Below are positions 1-8,165 of a DNA stretch of 34,076 bases, piece by piece; within the stretch, counting starts at the first letter, position 1; every line of letters starts with the position of its first letter. The notes beneath the pieces are model-generated. The model worked only from the letters and a program-made list of their open reading frames with translations. It ran no database searches and was not told the origin of the DNA. The translations under genes and the position numbers were made by a program. The stretch comes from Erysipelotrichaceae bacterium (GTDB lineage: Bacteria; Bacillota_I; Bacilli_A; Erysipelotrichales; Erysipelotrichaceae), in NCBI GenBank assembly GCA_028723085.1, contig JAQYFP010000068.1, forward strand, positions 1 to 34,076. The letters run 5' to 3'.

Positions 1-109
1 CCAAACCATGATAAAATATGCCAAAATATGCCAAGTTACGAAAAAAGTCTAAAAGTCAATAAGTGCTTTATATAAAGGGAAAGTGCTATAAATAAAGGAG
101 AATTTGAAG

Positions 110-553
110 ATGGTAAAAATTATGTTTATATGCCATGGCAATATTTGTAGAAGTCCGATGGCAGAATTTATTATGAAAAAATTAGTAGATGGAAAAGGGT
201 TGAGTTCTGATTTTTATATTGAATCAGCTGCAACTTCAACCGAAGAAATTGGAAATGATATGTATCCACCGGCTAAAAGAATATTAAAAGAAAAGAATGT
301 TCCTTTTAGTCCTAGAAAAGCTCGTCAAATTTGTTTAGAAGACTATAATCGTTTTGATTATATTATTGGTATGGATTCCTATAATATGAATAACCTACAT
401 AGACGTTTTCCAGATGATAACGAACATAAAATATATCCTTTATTAGAAGATAGAAGTGTATCGGATCCTTGGTATACCGATGATTTTAATAAAGCTTATT
501 GGGATATTTATGAGGGATGTAAGCAATGGCTAGAAAGGATTTTAAATGATTAA
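110..553 (+). CDS. Low-molecular-weight protein-tyrosine phosphatase
   Basis: Cytoplasmic phosphatase of the LMW-PTP family, 147 residues, the usual family length. The P-loop CHGNICRS (C-x5-R-S) gives catalytic Cys8 and Arg14, and the DPWY motif near residue 119 supplies the general-acid Asp. The ORF track starts at a TTG at 104, but the Shine-Dalgarno AAAGGAG at 94-100 fits the ATG at 110 (9-nt gap), so I start there. The stop overlaps the next gene by 8 nt, so it is translationally coupled to the PHP phosphatase. The substrate is not evident; the family includes phosphotyrosine and phosphoarginine phosphatases. Upstream, 1-103 holds short direct repeats (AAAATATGCC twice, AAGTGCT twice) and no recognisable gene. 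Confidence 0.93.
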   Translation: MVKIMFICHGNICRSPMAEFIMKKLVDGKGLSSDFYIESAATSTEEIGNDMYPPAKRILKEKNVPFSPRKARQICLEDYNRFDYIIGMDSYNMNNLHRRFPDDNEHKIYPLLEDRSVSDPWYTDDFNKAYWDIYEGCKQWLERILND

Positions 554-1373
554 ACAAAATCTTCATACGCATAGTTTATATTGCGATGGTATTAATTCTT
601 TAGAAGAAATGATAGAAAGTGCTATTCAAAAAAAGTTCACTGTTTTAGGTTTTTCTTCTCATGGATATACGCCTTCAGAGTCTTTTGGAATGGATGAAAA
701 TAGACAAAATTCTTATTGTTTAGAAGTAAATAAATTAAAGGAAAAATATAAAGATCAAATTGATATTTTTCTAGGAATTGAACAAGATGAATTGTATCGC
801 ATTAATGATCCTTCTCAATTTGATTATATTATTGGATCAAAGCACTATGTAAAAGGAGAAGGATATGAACATGGCATAGATTGTTCAAAAGAAGTAACGG
901 AACAACTAGTTTCTTCTTATTTTAATAATGATTTTTTATCTTTTTGTCAGTGTTATTTTGGTGATTTAAAAAAAATGGCAACATGGGATGAAGTTGATAT
1001 TATTGGACACTTTGATTTATTTATGAAATTCAATGAAGATGAATCGTTTCTTTCTTTTTCTAATAAACAATACTTAAAAATGGCATATGAAACACTGGAT
1101 TGCTTGATTCAAAACAATAAAATTATTGAAGTCAATACCGGTGCCATTGCTAAGGGATATCGAACAAAACCATATCCAGATTTTCATTTATTACAGTACA
1201 TTAACCAACATAATGGCAAAATTCTATTAAATAGTGATTGTCATAATGCCAAGTTTTTAGATGAAGGATATGACATCGCTATGGATTTAATTCGAAGAGC
1301 TGGGTTTAAATCAATGGAAGTATTAACTTCAAAGGGGTTTGAAACAAAAGATATTGATGAATTTATAATGTAA
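546..1373 (+). CDS. PHP-domain phosphatase, histidinol-phosphatase (HisJ/HisK) type
   Basis: Metal-dependent phosphoesterase of the PHP superfamily, 275 residues. The N-terminal NLHTHSLYCDG is the first metal-binding motif (HxH and D). FSSHG, GIEQDE, IGSKHYV, IGHFDLF and the C-terminal LNSDCHN supply the remaining motifs in the order expected for HisJ-type enzymes. It overlaps the LMW phosphatase by 8 nt and lies just upstream of a SIS-domain gene, so all are probably one transcript. No other histidine biosynthesis gene is visible, so histidinol phosphate is a family-based guess; another small phosphorylated metabolite is possible. Confidence 0.85.
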   Translation: MIKQNLHTHSLYCDGINSLEEMIESAIQKKFTVLGFSSHGYTPSESFGMDENRQNSYCLEVNKLKEKYKDQIDIFLGIEQDELYRINDPSQFDYIIGSKHYVKGEGYEHGIDCSKEVTEQLVSSYFNNDFLSFCQCYFGDLKKMATWDEVDIIGHFDLFMKFNEDESFLSFSNKQYLKMAYETLDCLIQNNKIIEVNTGAIAKGYRTKPYPDFHLLQYINQHNGKILLNSDCHNAKFLDEGYDIAMDLIRRAGFKSMEVLTSKGFETKDIDEFIM

Positions 1374-1425
1374 TTATTGAATGTTTTCTGATACCATTTA
1401 AGTATAAAAAATAGGAGAAAAAATA

Positions 1426-2472
1426 ATGTTTGAGAGTATAATGTGGACGTATATGAAAGAAGAACAAACACTTCTTTCAAATTTATTGAATTCTAAATTA
1501 GATGTACCTGATATGGAAGCTCTTTATATTGTTTGTCATGGCTCTAGTTATAATGCAGCAATGGCTATTTCATCTTTTATTGCCAAATACGCTAAAATTC
1601 GTGTGTACGCCTATACACCATCTAATTTTATGAATACGGCAATTTCCCTTCAATATGAAAATAAAGAAACAACCTATGTTCTAGGGATTTCTCAAACAGG
1701 GACATCAAGTGGAGTATTAAATGCTTTAGAATGTGCTAAAAAAGATGGGTTTTCCATTCTTGGGATTACCAATGAAGTGGATTCACCAATCGATAAGATG
1801 TCAAATCAAACTTACTATTTGAATTGTGGACTAGAAAATAGTAATGCCAAAACAAAGGGATATAGTTCCACATTGGTTTTATTGATGTTGTTTGGTCTTC
1901 AATTAGCTCAAAAGAAGAACACAATATCGGATGAATTGTATAAAGAAATAAAAGATGAGCTTTCAAATCAAGTCAATGATATAAATAATGTTATTGATCA
2001 AACAATTACATGGTGTCAAAACAATCAATATGGAAAAGACATGGATAATTTATATGTGATTGGAAATGGAATGAATTTTGCCACAGCTATGGAAGGACAA
2101 TTAAAATTAATGGAAACACAGTGTATTCCTACGATGTTTAATGACATTGTAGAGTTTTCTCATGGAATGCATCGTTCTTTAAATGAGAAGTCCTTTATTT
2201 TATTAATTAACGATGGACTAGATAGTGTTTTAGTAAACAAGACATTTGATTATTGTCAAAACAAAAAATACAATGTTGTTATGATTGATACAATGAATCA
2301 TAAAGACAATAAAATTATTAATGTGAATTCTTATAAACATTCGCATTCTATTTTATTGATCACAAGCGTGATTCAAGCAATTTCGGCGTTTGTTCCTGAA
2401 TTAAATGGAACAGATCCTAATCGCAATGCCAATGATGATTATACAGACTGGATGGAGACAAGAGTACTATGA
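1426..2472 (+). CDS. SIS-domain sugar-phosphate isomerase/deglycase-like protein
   Basis: 348 residues with two SIS (phosphosugar-binding) domains, like the isomerase half of GlmS and like FrlB/AgaS. CHGSSYNAAM near residue 38 and GISQTGTSSG near residue 87 are the first SIS domain's phosphosugar loops. The second domain contains GNGMNFATAMEGQLKLMET and an EFSHGMHRS stretch corresponding to the 'EF-HGP' motif of this family. There is no glutaminase domain, so it does not use glutamine. SD AGGAG lies 8 nt before the ATG. It could deaminate or deglycate an amino-sugar phosphate; the substrate is not deducible. Its stop overlaps the next start (ATGA). Confidence 0.8.
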   Translation: MFESIMWTYMKEEQTLLSNLLNSKLDVPDMEALYIVCHGSSYNAAMAISSFIAKYAKIRVYAYTPSNFMNTAISLQYENKETTYVLGISQTGTSSGVLNALECAKKDGFSILGITNEVDSPIDKMSNQTYYLNCGLENSNAKTKGYSSTLVLLMLFGLQLAQKKNTISDELYKEIKDELSNQVNDINNVIDQTITWCQNNQYGKDMDNLYVIGNGMNFATAMEGQLKLMETQCIPTMFNDIVEFSHGMHRSLNEKSFILLINDGLDSVLVNKTFDYCQNKKYNVVMIDTMNHKDNKIINVNSYKHSHSILLITSVIQAISAFVPELNGTDPNRNANDDYTDWMETRVL

Positions 2473-3083
2473 CAAAATGGATTATTTTCACAGTGATTGT
2501 GGTATTTGTTTTAGAAGTTGTGTTTCAGGTTAAGAAACAAAAAGATGTTTCTAAATTAGAAAATGAATTGACTTCGGCTTTATTAAAGAAAGATTATCGT
2601 AAGTTTGATGAATTAGTAAATTCAGTGGATGCGAAAAAAAACATTCCTCCTTATAATTTGAATTATTTAAAATTAAATGCAGCAATTATTCGTGGTAAGA
2701 AACAAGACATTGATTCTATTTGTGATAATTTTGAAAATGTTCATATGAATCAAGCACAAAAAGAGAATTTCTATGCGACGGCTTTTGGTTATTATGCCCA
2801 ACAAAATAATAAAAAGAAGGCATTGTATTATAAAGATAAAATTTTAAAAGAGTCAAAGAATGAAAAAAACATCGAGGCTTGTAAGAGAATGTATAGTGTA
2901 TACATTGAATCAAGTGATGAATATTTAGATGTTTTATTAAAAGAATGTGAGTCTTTATCAGGTCAACAAAGAACAACGAACGATGCTTTATTGGCTAAGA
3001 TTTATGAAAACAAAAATGATAAAGAAAATGAAGAGAAGTATTTAAAACAATTAAAAGAGGATTCACTTCAAACAAATAAGTAG
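2469..3083 (+). CDS. Membrane-anchored helical-repeat-like protein of unknown function
   Basis: 204 residues. Residues 3-20 (WIIFTVIVVFVLEVVFQV) form a single N-terminal membrane segment followed by KKQK, so the rest probably faces the cytoplasm. The body is charged and helical (KKDYRKFDEL, NLNYLKLNAAIIRGKK, FYATAFGYYAQQNNKKKALYYKDKI) with spacing like TPR-type solenoids, but I cannot assign a specific repeat family. It starts by a 4-nt overlap with the SIS gene and is the last gene before a terminator. I do not recognise a function. Confidence 0.7.
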   Translation: MTKWIIFTVIVVFVLEVVFQVKKQKDVSKLENELTSALLKKDYRKFDELVNSVDAKKNIPPYNLNYLKLNAAIIRGKKQDIDSICDNFENVHMNQAQKENFYATAFGYYAQQNNKKKALYYKDKILKESKNEKNIEACKRMYSVYIESSDEYLDVLLKECESLSGQQRTTNDALLAKIYENKNDKENEEKYLKQLKEDSLQTNK

Positions 3084-3109
3084 GCATTCCTAGTGAATGT
3101 CTTTTTTTT
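3083..3109 (+). terminator. Intrinsic terminator after the phosphatase/SIS operon
   Basis: GGCATTC (3083-3089) pairs with GAATGTC (3095-3101), with one G-U pair and a 5-nt loop, followed by eight Ts. It begins at the stop codon of the preceding gene. Confidence 0.85.
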
Positions 3110-3117
3110 AGGTCGAA

Positions 3118-3181
3118 TTCCTATTGACATAGTAGGAAAAGAAGAGTAGTATTAACACAACCTACTTAAATGGTAGGAATA
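3118..3181. repeat. Two matching palindromes flanking the metY promoter -10 box, possible tandem operators
   Basis: CCTA-N9-TAGG occurs at 3120-3136 and again at 3161-3177, 41 bp apart, close to four helical turns. The copies also match outside the arms; both continue GTAGGAA (CCTATTGACATAGTAGGAA against CCTACTTAAATGGTAGGAA). The first covers the -35 box and the second falls at the transcript start, an arrangement expected for a repressor. The regulator is unknown; CymR/Rrf2- or TetR-like sulfur regulators are possible by pathway only. Confidence 0.55.
3124..3152 (+). promoter_or_regulatory. Promoter of the T-box/metY transcript
   Basis: TTGACA (3124-3129), 17-nt spacer, TAGTAT (3147-3152). 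The -35 box lies inside a palindrome (TTCCTA...TAGGAA, 3118-3138), and a second palindrome of the same form lies just after the expected start point. Confidence 0.75.
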
Positions 3182-3191
3182 AGGAGACAAT

Positions 3192-3260
3192 ATGAAATTA
3201 GTCATTTATTTAAAGTCTCGTTGTACGTTTCGAATGTGTAACGAAAATGATAAAAAATGA
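3192..3260 (+). CDS. Possible 22-residue leader peptide ahead of the T-box
   Basis: ATG at 3192 preceded by AAGGAG (5-nt gap), 22 codons, TGA at 3258-3260. It contains a short run with Cys, Met and Cys (SRCTFRMC). It lies between the promoter and the first strand of T-box Stem I and is too short for the ORF track. A translated leader in front of a T-box is unusual. It may be spurious, but the Shine-Dalgarno match and spacing are as good as those of the real genes here. Confidence 0.4.
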   Translation: MKLVIYLKSRCTFRMCNENDKK

Positions 3261-3264
3261 ATAT

Positions 3265-3503
3265 ATAAAGGTTATGAAAAGAAGAATAGCTTAATAGGAT
3301 TTTAAAGAGAGTCTTTGGATGGTGGAAAAAGATAATGATAATTAAGTGAAGATGGTCTTGGAACTGGATAATCGATAGGTAGGTTATCACGCAAGTAAGC
3401 GTTAAAATACGTAGTCAATAAGACTGATAAGACCATAATTGTGAGGTTATGGTGAATTTAGGTGGTAACACGATATGCTCGTCCTAATTGGATGAGCTTT
3501 TTT
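3265..3503 (+). promoter_or_regulatory. T-box leader, tRNA-Met responsive, with terminator
   Basis: The T-box sequence AGGTGGTAACACG (3460-3472) matches the consensus AGGGTGGNACCGCG; its UGGU can pair with an ACCA tRNA end. It is followed by the terminator GCTCGTCC/GGATGAGC (3477-3497) and a T run. In Stem I, GCTTAAT (3289-3295) pairs with ATTAAGT (3341-3347). The 3' side then reads GAA-G-ATG, which aligns with GAA-A-GGC in the B. subtilis glyQS specifier loop, so the specifier is ATG (3352-3354), methionine. AAAGAGAG and GGATGGTGG are the distal Stem I elements. Uncharged tRNA-Met should allow read-through into metY. Confidence 0.9.
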
Positions 3504-3518
3504 ATAAGGAGAAAAATC

Positions 3519-4820
3519 ATGGCATATACAAAAAGAGAAGATCGTAAATTAAAATTTGAAACATTACAACTACATGTTGGACAAGAACAAGCAGATCCAG
3601 CTACAGGAGCAAGAGCTGTTCCTATTTATCAAACAACATCGTATGTTTTTGATAACAGTGCTCATGCTGCAGCTCGATTTGGTTTAGCTGATTCAGGAAA
3701 TATTTATGGACGACTAACTAATTCTACACAAGAAGTATTTGAAAAACGAATTGCGGCATTAGAAGGAGGAACTGGAGCATTAGCCGTTGCTTCTGGAGCT
3801 GCAGCTATTGCCTATACCATTCAAGCTTTAGCTAAACAAGGTGAACACATTGTTGCACAAAAAACTATTTATGGAGGAACATCTAACTTATTAGCTCATA
3901 CATTCCCAAATTATGGAATTAGTACAACATTTGTGAATGCTCATAATTTAGAAGAAGTAGAACAAGCTATTCAATCCAATACAAAAGCTATTTACTTGGA
4001 AACACTTGGAAATCCAAATAGTGATATTCCTGATATCGATGCAATTAGTGAAATAGCTCATAAACATGGATTACCAGTCGTTGTTGACAACACTTTTGGA
4101 ACACCTTACTTGATTCGTCCTATTGAACATGGAGCTGATATTGTTGTGCATTCGGCAACTAAATTTATAGGAGGACATGGAACAAGTTTAGGTGGTGTCA
4201 TTGTTGAAGGAGGAACATTTGATTGGGCAAAAGATGATAAATATCCTTGGTTATCACAACCAAATCCAAGTTATCATGGCGTAAAATTTACAGAAGCTGC
4301 ACCTAATACTTCATTTGTGACATATGTTCGAGCTATTTTATTACGTGATACAGGGGCAACGCTTTCGCCATTTAATGCGTTTTTATTACTTCAAGGAACA
4401 GAAACTTTGTCGCTAAGAATTGATCGACACAATGAAAACACAAAGAAAGTCGTTGAATATTTATCACATCATCCACTTGTAGAAAAAGTAAATCATCCTT
4501 CTTTACCAAATCATCCAGACCATGATTTATATGTTAAGTATTTCCCAAATGGAGGAGGTTCTATATTTACTTTTGATATAAAAGGAGGCGAAAAAGAAGC
4601 CCATAAATTTATTGATTCTCTAGAAATATTTTCTTTATTAGCCAATGTAGCCGATGTGAAATCACTAGTTATTCATCCCGCTACTACAACGCATTCTCAA
4701 TTAACACAAGAAGAATTACTTGACCAAGGTATTAAACCAAATACAATTCGTTTATCAATTGGAACAGAAAATATTGATGATATTTTGTTTGACTTAGAAA
4801 ATGCGTTTTCAAATCTATAA
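3519..4820 (+). CDS. metY: O-acetylhomoserine sulfhydrylase (aminocarboxypropyltransferase)
   Basis: PLP enzyme of the Cys/Met-metabolism family, 433 residues. It makes homocysteine (or methionine) directly from O-acetylhomoserine and sulfide (or methanethiol). Diagnostic stretches are FETLQLHVGQE, PIYQTTSYVF, YGRLTNST, and SATKFIGGHG with the PLP lysine near residue 215; the length is typical of MetY rather than shorter MetB/MetC. The tracked start at 3462 lies inside the T-box, so I use ATG 3519, with AAGGAG 7 nt upstream. The methionine-specific T-box supports a role in methionine synthesis. Confidence 0.93.
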   Translation: MAYTKREDRKLKFETLQLHVGQEQADPATGARAVPIYQTTSYVFDNSAHAAARFGLADSGNIYGRLTNSTQEVFEKRIAALEGGTGALAVASGAAAIAYTIQALAKQGEHIVAQKTIYGGTSNLLAHTFPNYGISTTFVNAHNLEEVEQAIQSNTKAIYLETLGNPNSDIPDIDAISEIAHKHGLPVVVDNTFGTPYLIRPIEHGADIVVHSATKFIGGHGTSLGGVIVEGGTFDWAKDDKYPWLSQPNPSYHGVKFTEAAPNTSFVTYVRAILLRDTGATLSPFNAFLLLQGTETLSLRIDRHNENTKKVVEYLSHHPLVEKVNHPSLPNHPDHDLYVKYFPNGGGSIFTFDIKGGEKEAHKFIDSLEIFSLLANVADVKSLVIHPATTTHSQLTQEELLDQGIKPNTIRLSIGTENIDDILFDLENAFSNL

Positions 4821-4828
4821 AAATTACA

Positions 4829-4866
4829 AAATGCTTAGAGTTTTATAAATTTTAAGCATTTTTTTC
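4829..4866 (+). terminator. Terminator of metY
   Basis: AAATGCTTA (4829-4837) pairs with TAAGCATTT (4853-4861), followed by a T run. Confidence 0.8.
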
Positions 4867-4923
4867 ATCTTTTTTTTACAAATTCAATTTTTTTTCGAAT
4901 TATATAATGAAGGAGGAAAAAAG

Positions 4924-5835
4924 ATGAATCTTGATACCATCGCAAAGAAAATAAATGCGAATAAAAATGTGATTGCGATATACGCAAAGAATTTATTAGA
5001 TGAATTTAAAGACTATGACAAAGAGACAATTAAAAAATGTATTGAATCAATCGAAGTAGATTCCAATATGATTGTTGGATACAATACCGAAATCAATCTT
5101 AAAGGAAAAATCATTCTTGATTTATTAGTGGGTATTCGTGACCCAAAGACAAATGATTTAATTTATTTAAATATTGAAATGCAGGCAACCGAAAAGAAAT
5201 TGGATTATCCCATTGAGAAAAGAGGAGAATACTATGGCAGTAATTTAATCGTGAATCAAAAAGATATCAACTTTAAAAACGATCATTATGAAGACATCAA
5301 AAAAGTGTATTCGATATGGATCATACTGGATTGTTTCCAATATCGAGATAAAAACAGTATTGTAGCTATAGACAAACATCCAAGAATCCTAACCGGAAAA
5401 CCAAATCTAATCAAGAAAAACTACGACAATCAAACCCAAATCTATATATTCATGGACGAAGAAAGCATCAATCAATGTGAAGAAGAATATAAAGAAGTGA
5501 TTATGATTATCTATGAATTATTTATTCAAAAACAGGACCTAACACAAAAGAAAGAGATATTATCAAAATATGGTATAATCGACATAGAAGAACAGGAGAT
5601 GATGACAATGTGTAATTTATCCTATTATTTTGAACTTAAAGGCGAAGAACGTGGACTAAGTCAAGGAATTGAAATTGGTCGCAGTGAAGGAATTGATATT
5701 GGTCGAACTGCAGAACGTAAAGAAACAATACAAAATCTAATGTCATCTTCTAATCAAAGTTTTGATAAAGTATATGATTTATTGAATTACGATGAAAATG
5801 AAAAAGAAAAGTATCGTAAACTTATAGCCAACTAA
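4924..5835 (+). CDS. Rpn/YhgA-like PD-(D/E)XK nuclease family protein
   Basis: 303 residues of the Rpn/PDDEXK_2 family (recombination-promoting nuclease/putative transposase-like). The core is visible as INLKGKIILDLLVGI (Asp) followed by YLNIEMQAT (the E-x-Q variant of E-x-K), then the helix PIEKRGEYYGSNLI. The C-terminus has short GIEIGRSEGIDIGR repeats typical of the family. SD AAGGAGG is 7 nt before the ATG. Its upstream DNA (TTTTTTTTCGAATTATATAATG) nearly matches that before the truncated Rpn remnant at 15224, so the two are paralogues. Confidence 0.85.
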   Translation: MNLDTIAKKINANKNVIAIYAKNLLDEFKDYDKETIKKCIESIEVDSNMIVGYNTEINLKGKIILDLLVGIRDPKTNDLIYLNIEMQATEKKLDYPIEKRGEYYGSNLIVNQKDINFKNDHYEDIKKVYSIWIILDCFQYRDKNSIVAIDKHPRILTGKPNLIKKNYDNQTQIYIFMDEESINQCEEEYKEVIMIIYELFIQKQDLTQKKEILSKYGIIDIEEQEMMTMCNLSYYFELKGEERGLSQGIEIGRSEGIDIGRTAERKETIQNLMSSSNQSFDKVYDLLNYDENEKEKYRKLIAN

Positions 5836-5840
5836 CAATA

Positions 5841-5873
5841 AAAAGATGGATTATTTTACTAGATCCATCTTTT
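5841..5873. terminator. Bidirectional terminator between the Rpn and MFS genes
   Basis: AAAAGATGGAT (5841-5851) pairs with ATCCATCTTTT (5863-5873). A/T tracts on both sides serve both converging genes; the hairpin overlaps the last codons of the MFS gene. Confidence 0.8.
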
Positions 5874-7044
5874 GTTCTTTTAAACCAAATTGTAAAATTA
5901 AAGCCGTGATGAATGATAAACTAGCACCTAATAAGAAAGGAGCATAAGAACCAACATATTCATATAAGAAACCAGCAATCACACTACTAAATAATAAAGC
6001 AATTCCTACTAATGTTCCGTGTAATCCTAACATAGTTCCTTTTAAGTATTTTGGACTGATTTCACTAATAAAGGCTTTTTCTACTCCAGCAATCATAGCT
6101 GTATAGAATCCATATAATACAAAGGCCAATAAAATAGATATTTTATTACTTCCTAGTCCAAATAATAAATAAACTAAAGAAAATAATAAATAACCTTTTA
6201 CTAATATACCTTTTCTTCCTTTTTTATCCGATTTCTTTCCCATGGGAATCGATAATAAAGAACACACTATATTATATATAAAATACAATAAAATCACATG
6301 CGTACTTGTATATCCAACATCTTGTGCTCTCAACAATAAAAATGAATTCGATGAATTTCCTAGTGTAAATAAAACAGCTACGAATAAATATAGTTTTAAT
6401 TGATTATCTAATTTATCTACATTTTTAAAGATGTTTTCTTTCTTGGTTTGAACTCTATTTTTATTTTCTTTGACAAAGATAAAGAAAAATAAAGCGATGA
6501 CAATAGGAATTATCGAAACAATAAATATCTTTTTATAAGAAGAAATAGAATCTCCAAAATATTTTAGAATCAAAAGCGATAATAAAATCCCAATCGCCGA
6601 TCCCAACATATCCAAGGCCTTATGAATACCAAAAGAAGTTCCTAAATTATCTTCTGTACTTTCCGCTACCATTACATCTCTTGGAGCCGTTCGAATTCCT
6701 TTTCCAAAGCGATCAATAACACGAGCAACTAATATTCCTACCCAACTAGTAGATACCAATAAAGCAATCTTATAAATAAAGCCTGTGCAATATCCACAAA
6801 AAGCTAATTTCTTTTTATTTTGATATTTATCCGAAATATAACCACTAAATACTTTTACTAAACTAGCTAAGCTTTCAGCAATTCCTTCAATAATTCCTAC
6901 ATTCGCAGGTGTTGTTCCTAATACTGCTGTTAAATACAAAGGAATAATGGGATAAACCATTTCCGATGAAATATCCGCAAAACAACTAATTAAACCCAAA
7001 AAGACAATATTTCTAAGTCCTTTATTCTTCTTTTCCTTTTCCAT
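5851..7044 (-). CDS. MFS transporter, possibly part of the Ni/Co-controlled unit
   Basis: About 397 residues with many hydrophobic segments. The loop RVIDRFGKGIRTAPRD is a strong family signature after the third or fourth membrane segment, and GLHGTLVGIALL and MGKKSDKKGRKG support an MFS exporter. The track starts at TTG 7050; ATG 7044 with GGGGTGAT upstream is preferred. It overlaps the end of the CDF gene by about 23 nt, so it is co-translated with it and falls under the same NiCo riboswitch. A role in metal or metal-complex export is inference from context. Confidence 0.82.
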   Translation of the reverse strand: MEKEKKNKGLRNIVFLGLISCFADISSEMVYPIIPLYLTAVLGTTPANVGIIEGIAESLASLVKVFSGYISDKYQNKKKLAFCGYCTGFIYKIALLVSTSWVGILVARVIDRFGKGIRTAPRDVMVAESTEDNLGTSFGIHKALDMLGSAIGILLSLLILKYFGDSISSYKKIFIVSIIPIVIALFFFIFVKENKNRVQTKKENIFKNVDKLDNQLKLYLFVAVLFTLGNSSNSFLLLRAQDVGYTSTHVILLYFIYNIVCSLLSIPMGKKSDKKGRKGILVKGYLLFSLVYLLFGLGSNKISILLAFVLYGFYTAMIAGVEKAFISEISPKYLKGTMLGLHGTLVGIALLFSSVIAGFLYEYVGSYAPFLLGASLSFITALILQFGLKEQKMDLVK

Positions 7045-7933
7045 TTTCAATCACCCCGGGATTCACATGCACCATAATGTGTTTTACTTTAGGAAAGTTT
7101 GTTTCGATTTTTTCATGAACTTGTTCCGCAATTTCATGGGCTCTTTTTAGAGTGTAGTTCTCATTGACTTCAATTTCAACATCAACATAGATTTTATTAC
7201 CAAATATACGAGTTTGAAGCAAGTCAATTTTTAATACTTCTTTATTTTCCATTACACATTGACATAGTTCTTGTTCCGTTTGTTCATCGCAACTATGATC
7301 TACCATTTTATCAACTGCATCTTTGAAAATATCATAAGCCGCTTTAACAATAAACAAGAAAATTATAAGACTGGCAACTGAATCCATAATAGGATATCCC
7401 ATACGAGCACCTACTATACCAATTAAAGCTCCAATAGAAGACAATGCATCCGAACGATGATGCCAGGCATCAGCCATTAAAGCACTGGAATCAATTTTTT
7501 TGGCATAGTGTCGTGTATACCAATACATTGCTTCTTTTACAACAATAGAAATAATAGCCGCTAATAAAGCTAATAAACCAGGAACTTGAATGTTTTTATA
7601 ATTTCCTGAAAAAATCGTTTGAATGGCTTCCATTCCAATGGCAAGTCCTGTAATAAATAAGACCATTGCCAAAACAATGGCAGCTACACATTCCATTCTT
7701 TCATGTCCATAAGGATGTTCTTTATCCGCTTTTTTTGATGAAAGCTTAACTCCAATCATAACAATAAACGTACTAAATACATCACTTGCCGAGTGAACGG
7801 CATCACTAATCATGGCATTGGAATGAGCAAACAGTCCGGCCAATAGCTTTAAAATTGATAAAGCTAAATTGGCAAAAATAGTTACAATCGATACATGATT
7901 GGCAACTTTAGAAAATTCATTTTGATCTGTCAT
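7022..7933 (-). CDS. CDF-family cation efflux protein, probably Ni2+/Co2+ exporter
   Basis: 303 residues of the cation diffusion facilitator family. Metal-site motifs are visible: DAVHSASD in TM2 and DAWHHRSD in TM5, plus HPYGHERME between TM2 and TM3. The C-terminal cytoplasmic domain ends with VKHIMVHVNP. SD AGGAGG lies 5 nt before the ATG. The upstream leader carries a NiCo riboswitch, which predicts Ni2+/Co2+ as substrate (and perhaps Fe2+); the protein alone would not distinguish these from Zn2+. Confidence 0.92.
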   Translation of the reverse strand: MTDQNEFSKVANHVSIVTIFANLALSILKLLAGLFAHSNAMISDAVHSASDVFSTFIVMIGVKLSSKKADKEHPYGHERMECVAAIVLAMVLFITGLAIGMEAIQTIFSGNYKNIQVPGLLALLAAIISIVVKEAMYWYTRHYAKKIDSSALMADAWHHRSDALSSIGALIGIVGARMGYPIMDSVASLIIFLFIVKAAYDIFKDAVDKMVDHSCDEQTEQELCQCVMENKEVLKIDLLQTRIFGNKIYVDVEIEVNENYTLKRAHEIAEQVHEKIETNFPKVKHIMVHVNPGVIENGKGKEE

Positions 7934-7984
7934 ATTGTCCTCCTAATCTCTTTACATGACCAGGAAAGTTTTAAAAAATGGTAT

Positions 7985-8100
7985 AAAAAAACTTCCACGA
8001 ATCAGTGTTAGCAACTACTGTCCCATGGAAGAAATGATTTCCACTGTCACTTTTGTGACCCGACTCCATAACTATGTTACGGTCTGCTCAGTTTGTACTG
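7985..8100 (-). promoter_or_regulatory. NiCo (czcD) riboswitch with terminator expression platform
   Basis: Read on the minus strand, the leader contains the conserved blocks ACTGAGCAG, GTCGGGTCAC and GGGACAGT in order. They are joined by hairpins CCGTAAC/GTTATGG, GTCAC/GTGAC and TGGAA/TTCCA, giving the four-way junction of czcD-motif RNAs. A competing terminator pairs CTTCCATG (8024-8031) with CGTGGAAG (7992-7999) and is followed by seven Ts. It uses the 3' halves of P4 and P1, so metal binding should block termination and switch on the exporter. ORF 7956-8183 of the track is a shadow of this RNA. Confidence 0.88.
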
Positions 8101-8130
8101 TAGATTCAATGCAGCGCAAAGAGTATATAT

Positions 8131-8159
8131 ATAGTATCGATTATATTTTTTTAAGTCAA
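8131..8159 (-). promoter_or_regulatory. Promoter of the riboswitch-CDF-MFS transcript
   Basis: On the minus strand TTGACT (8154-8159), 17 nt, TACTAT (8131-8136); it begins transcription about 25 nt before the aptamer. Confidence 0.7.
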
Positions 8160-8165
8160 TTTGAT

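Noticed and set aside
1-103. Short direct repeats as a CRISPR array
   Set aside because: Units are about 10-20 bp, only two copies each, with no spacers.
3462-3518. Upstream extension of metY in the ORF track
   Set aside because: These codons are the T-box antiterminator and terminator; the true SD and ATG are at 3506-3521.
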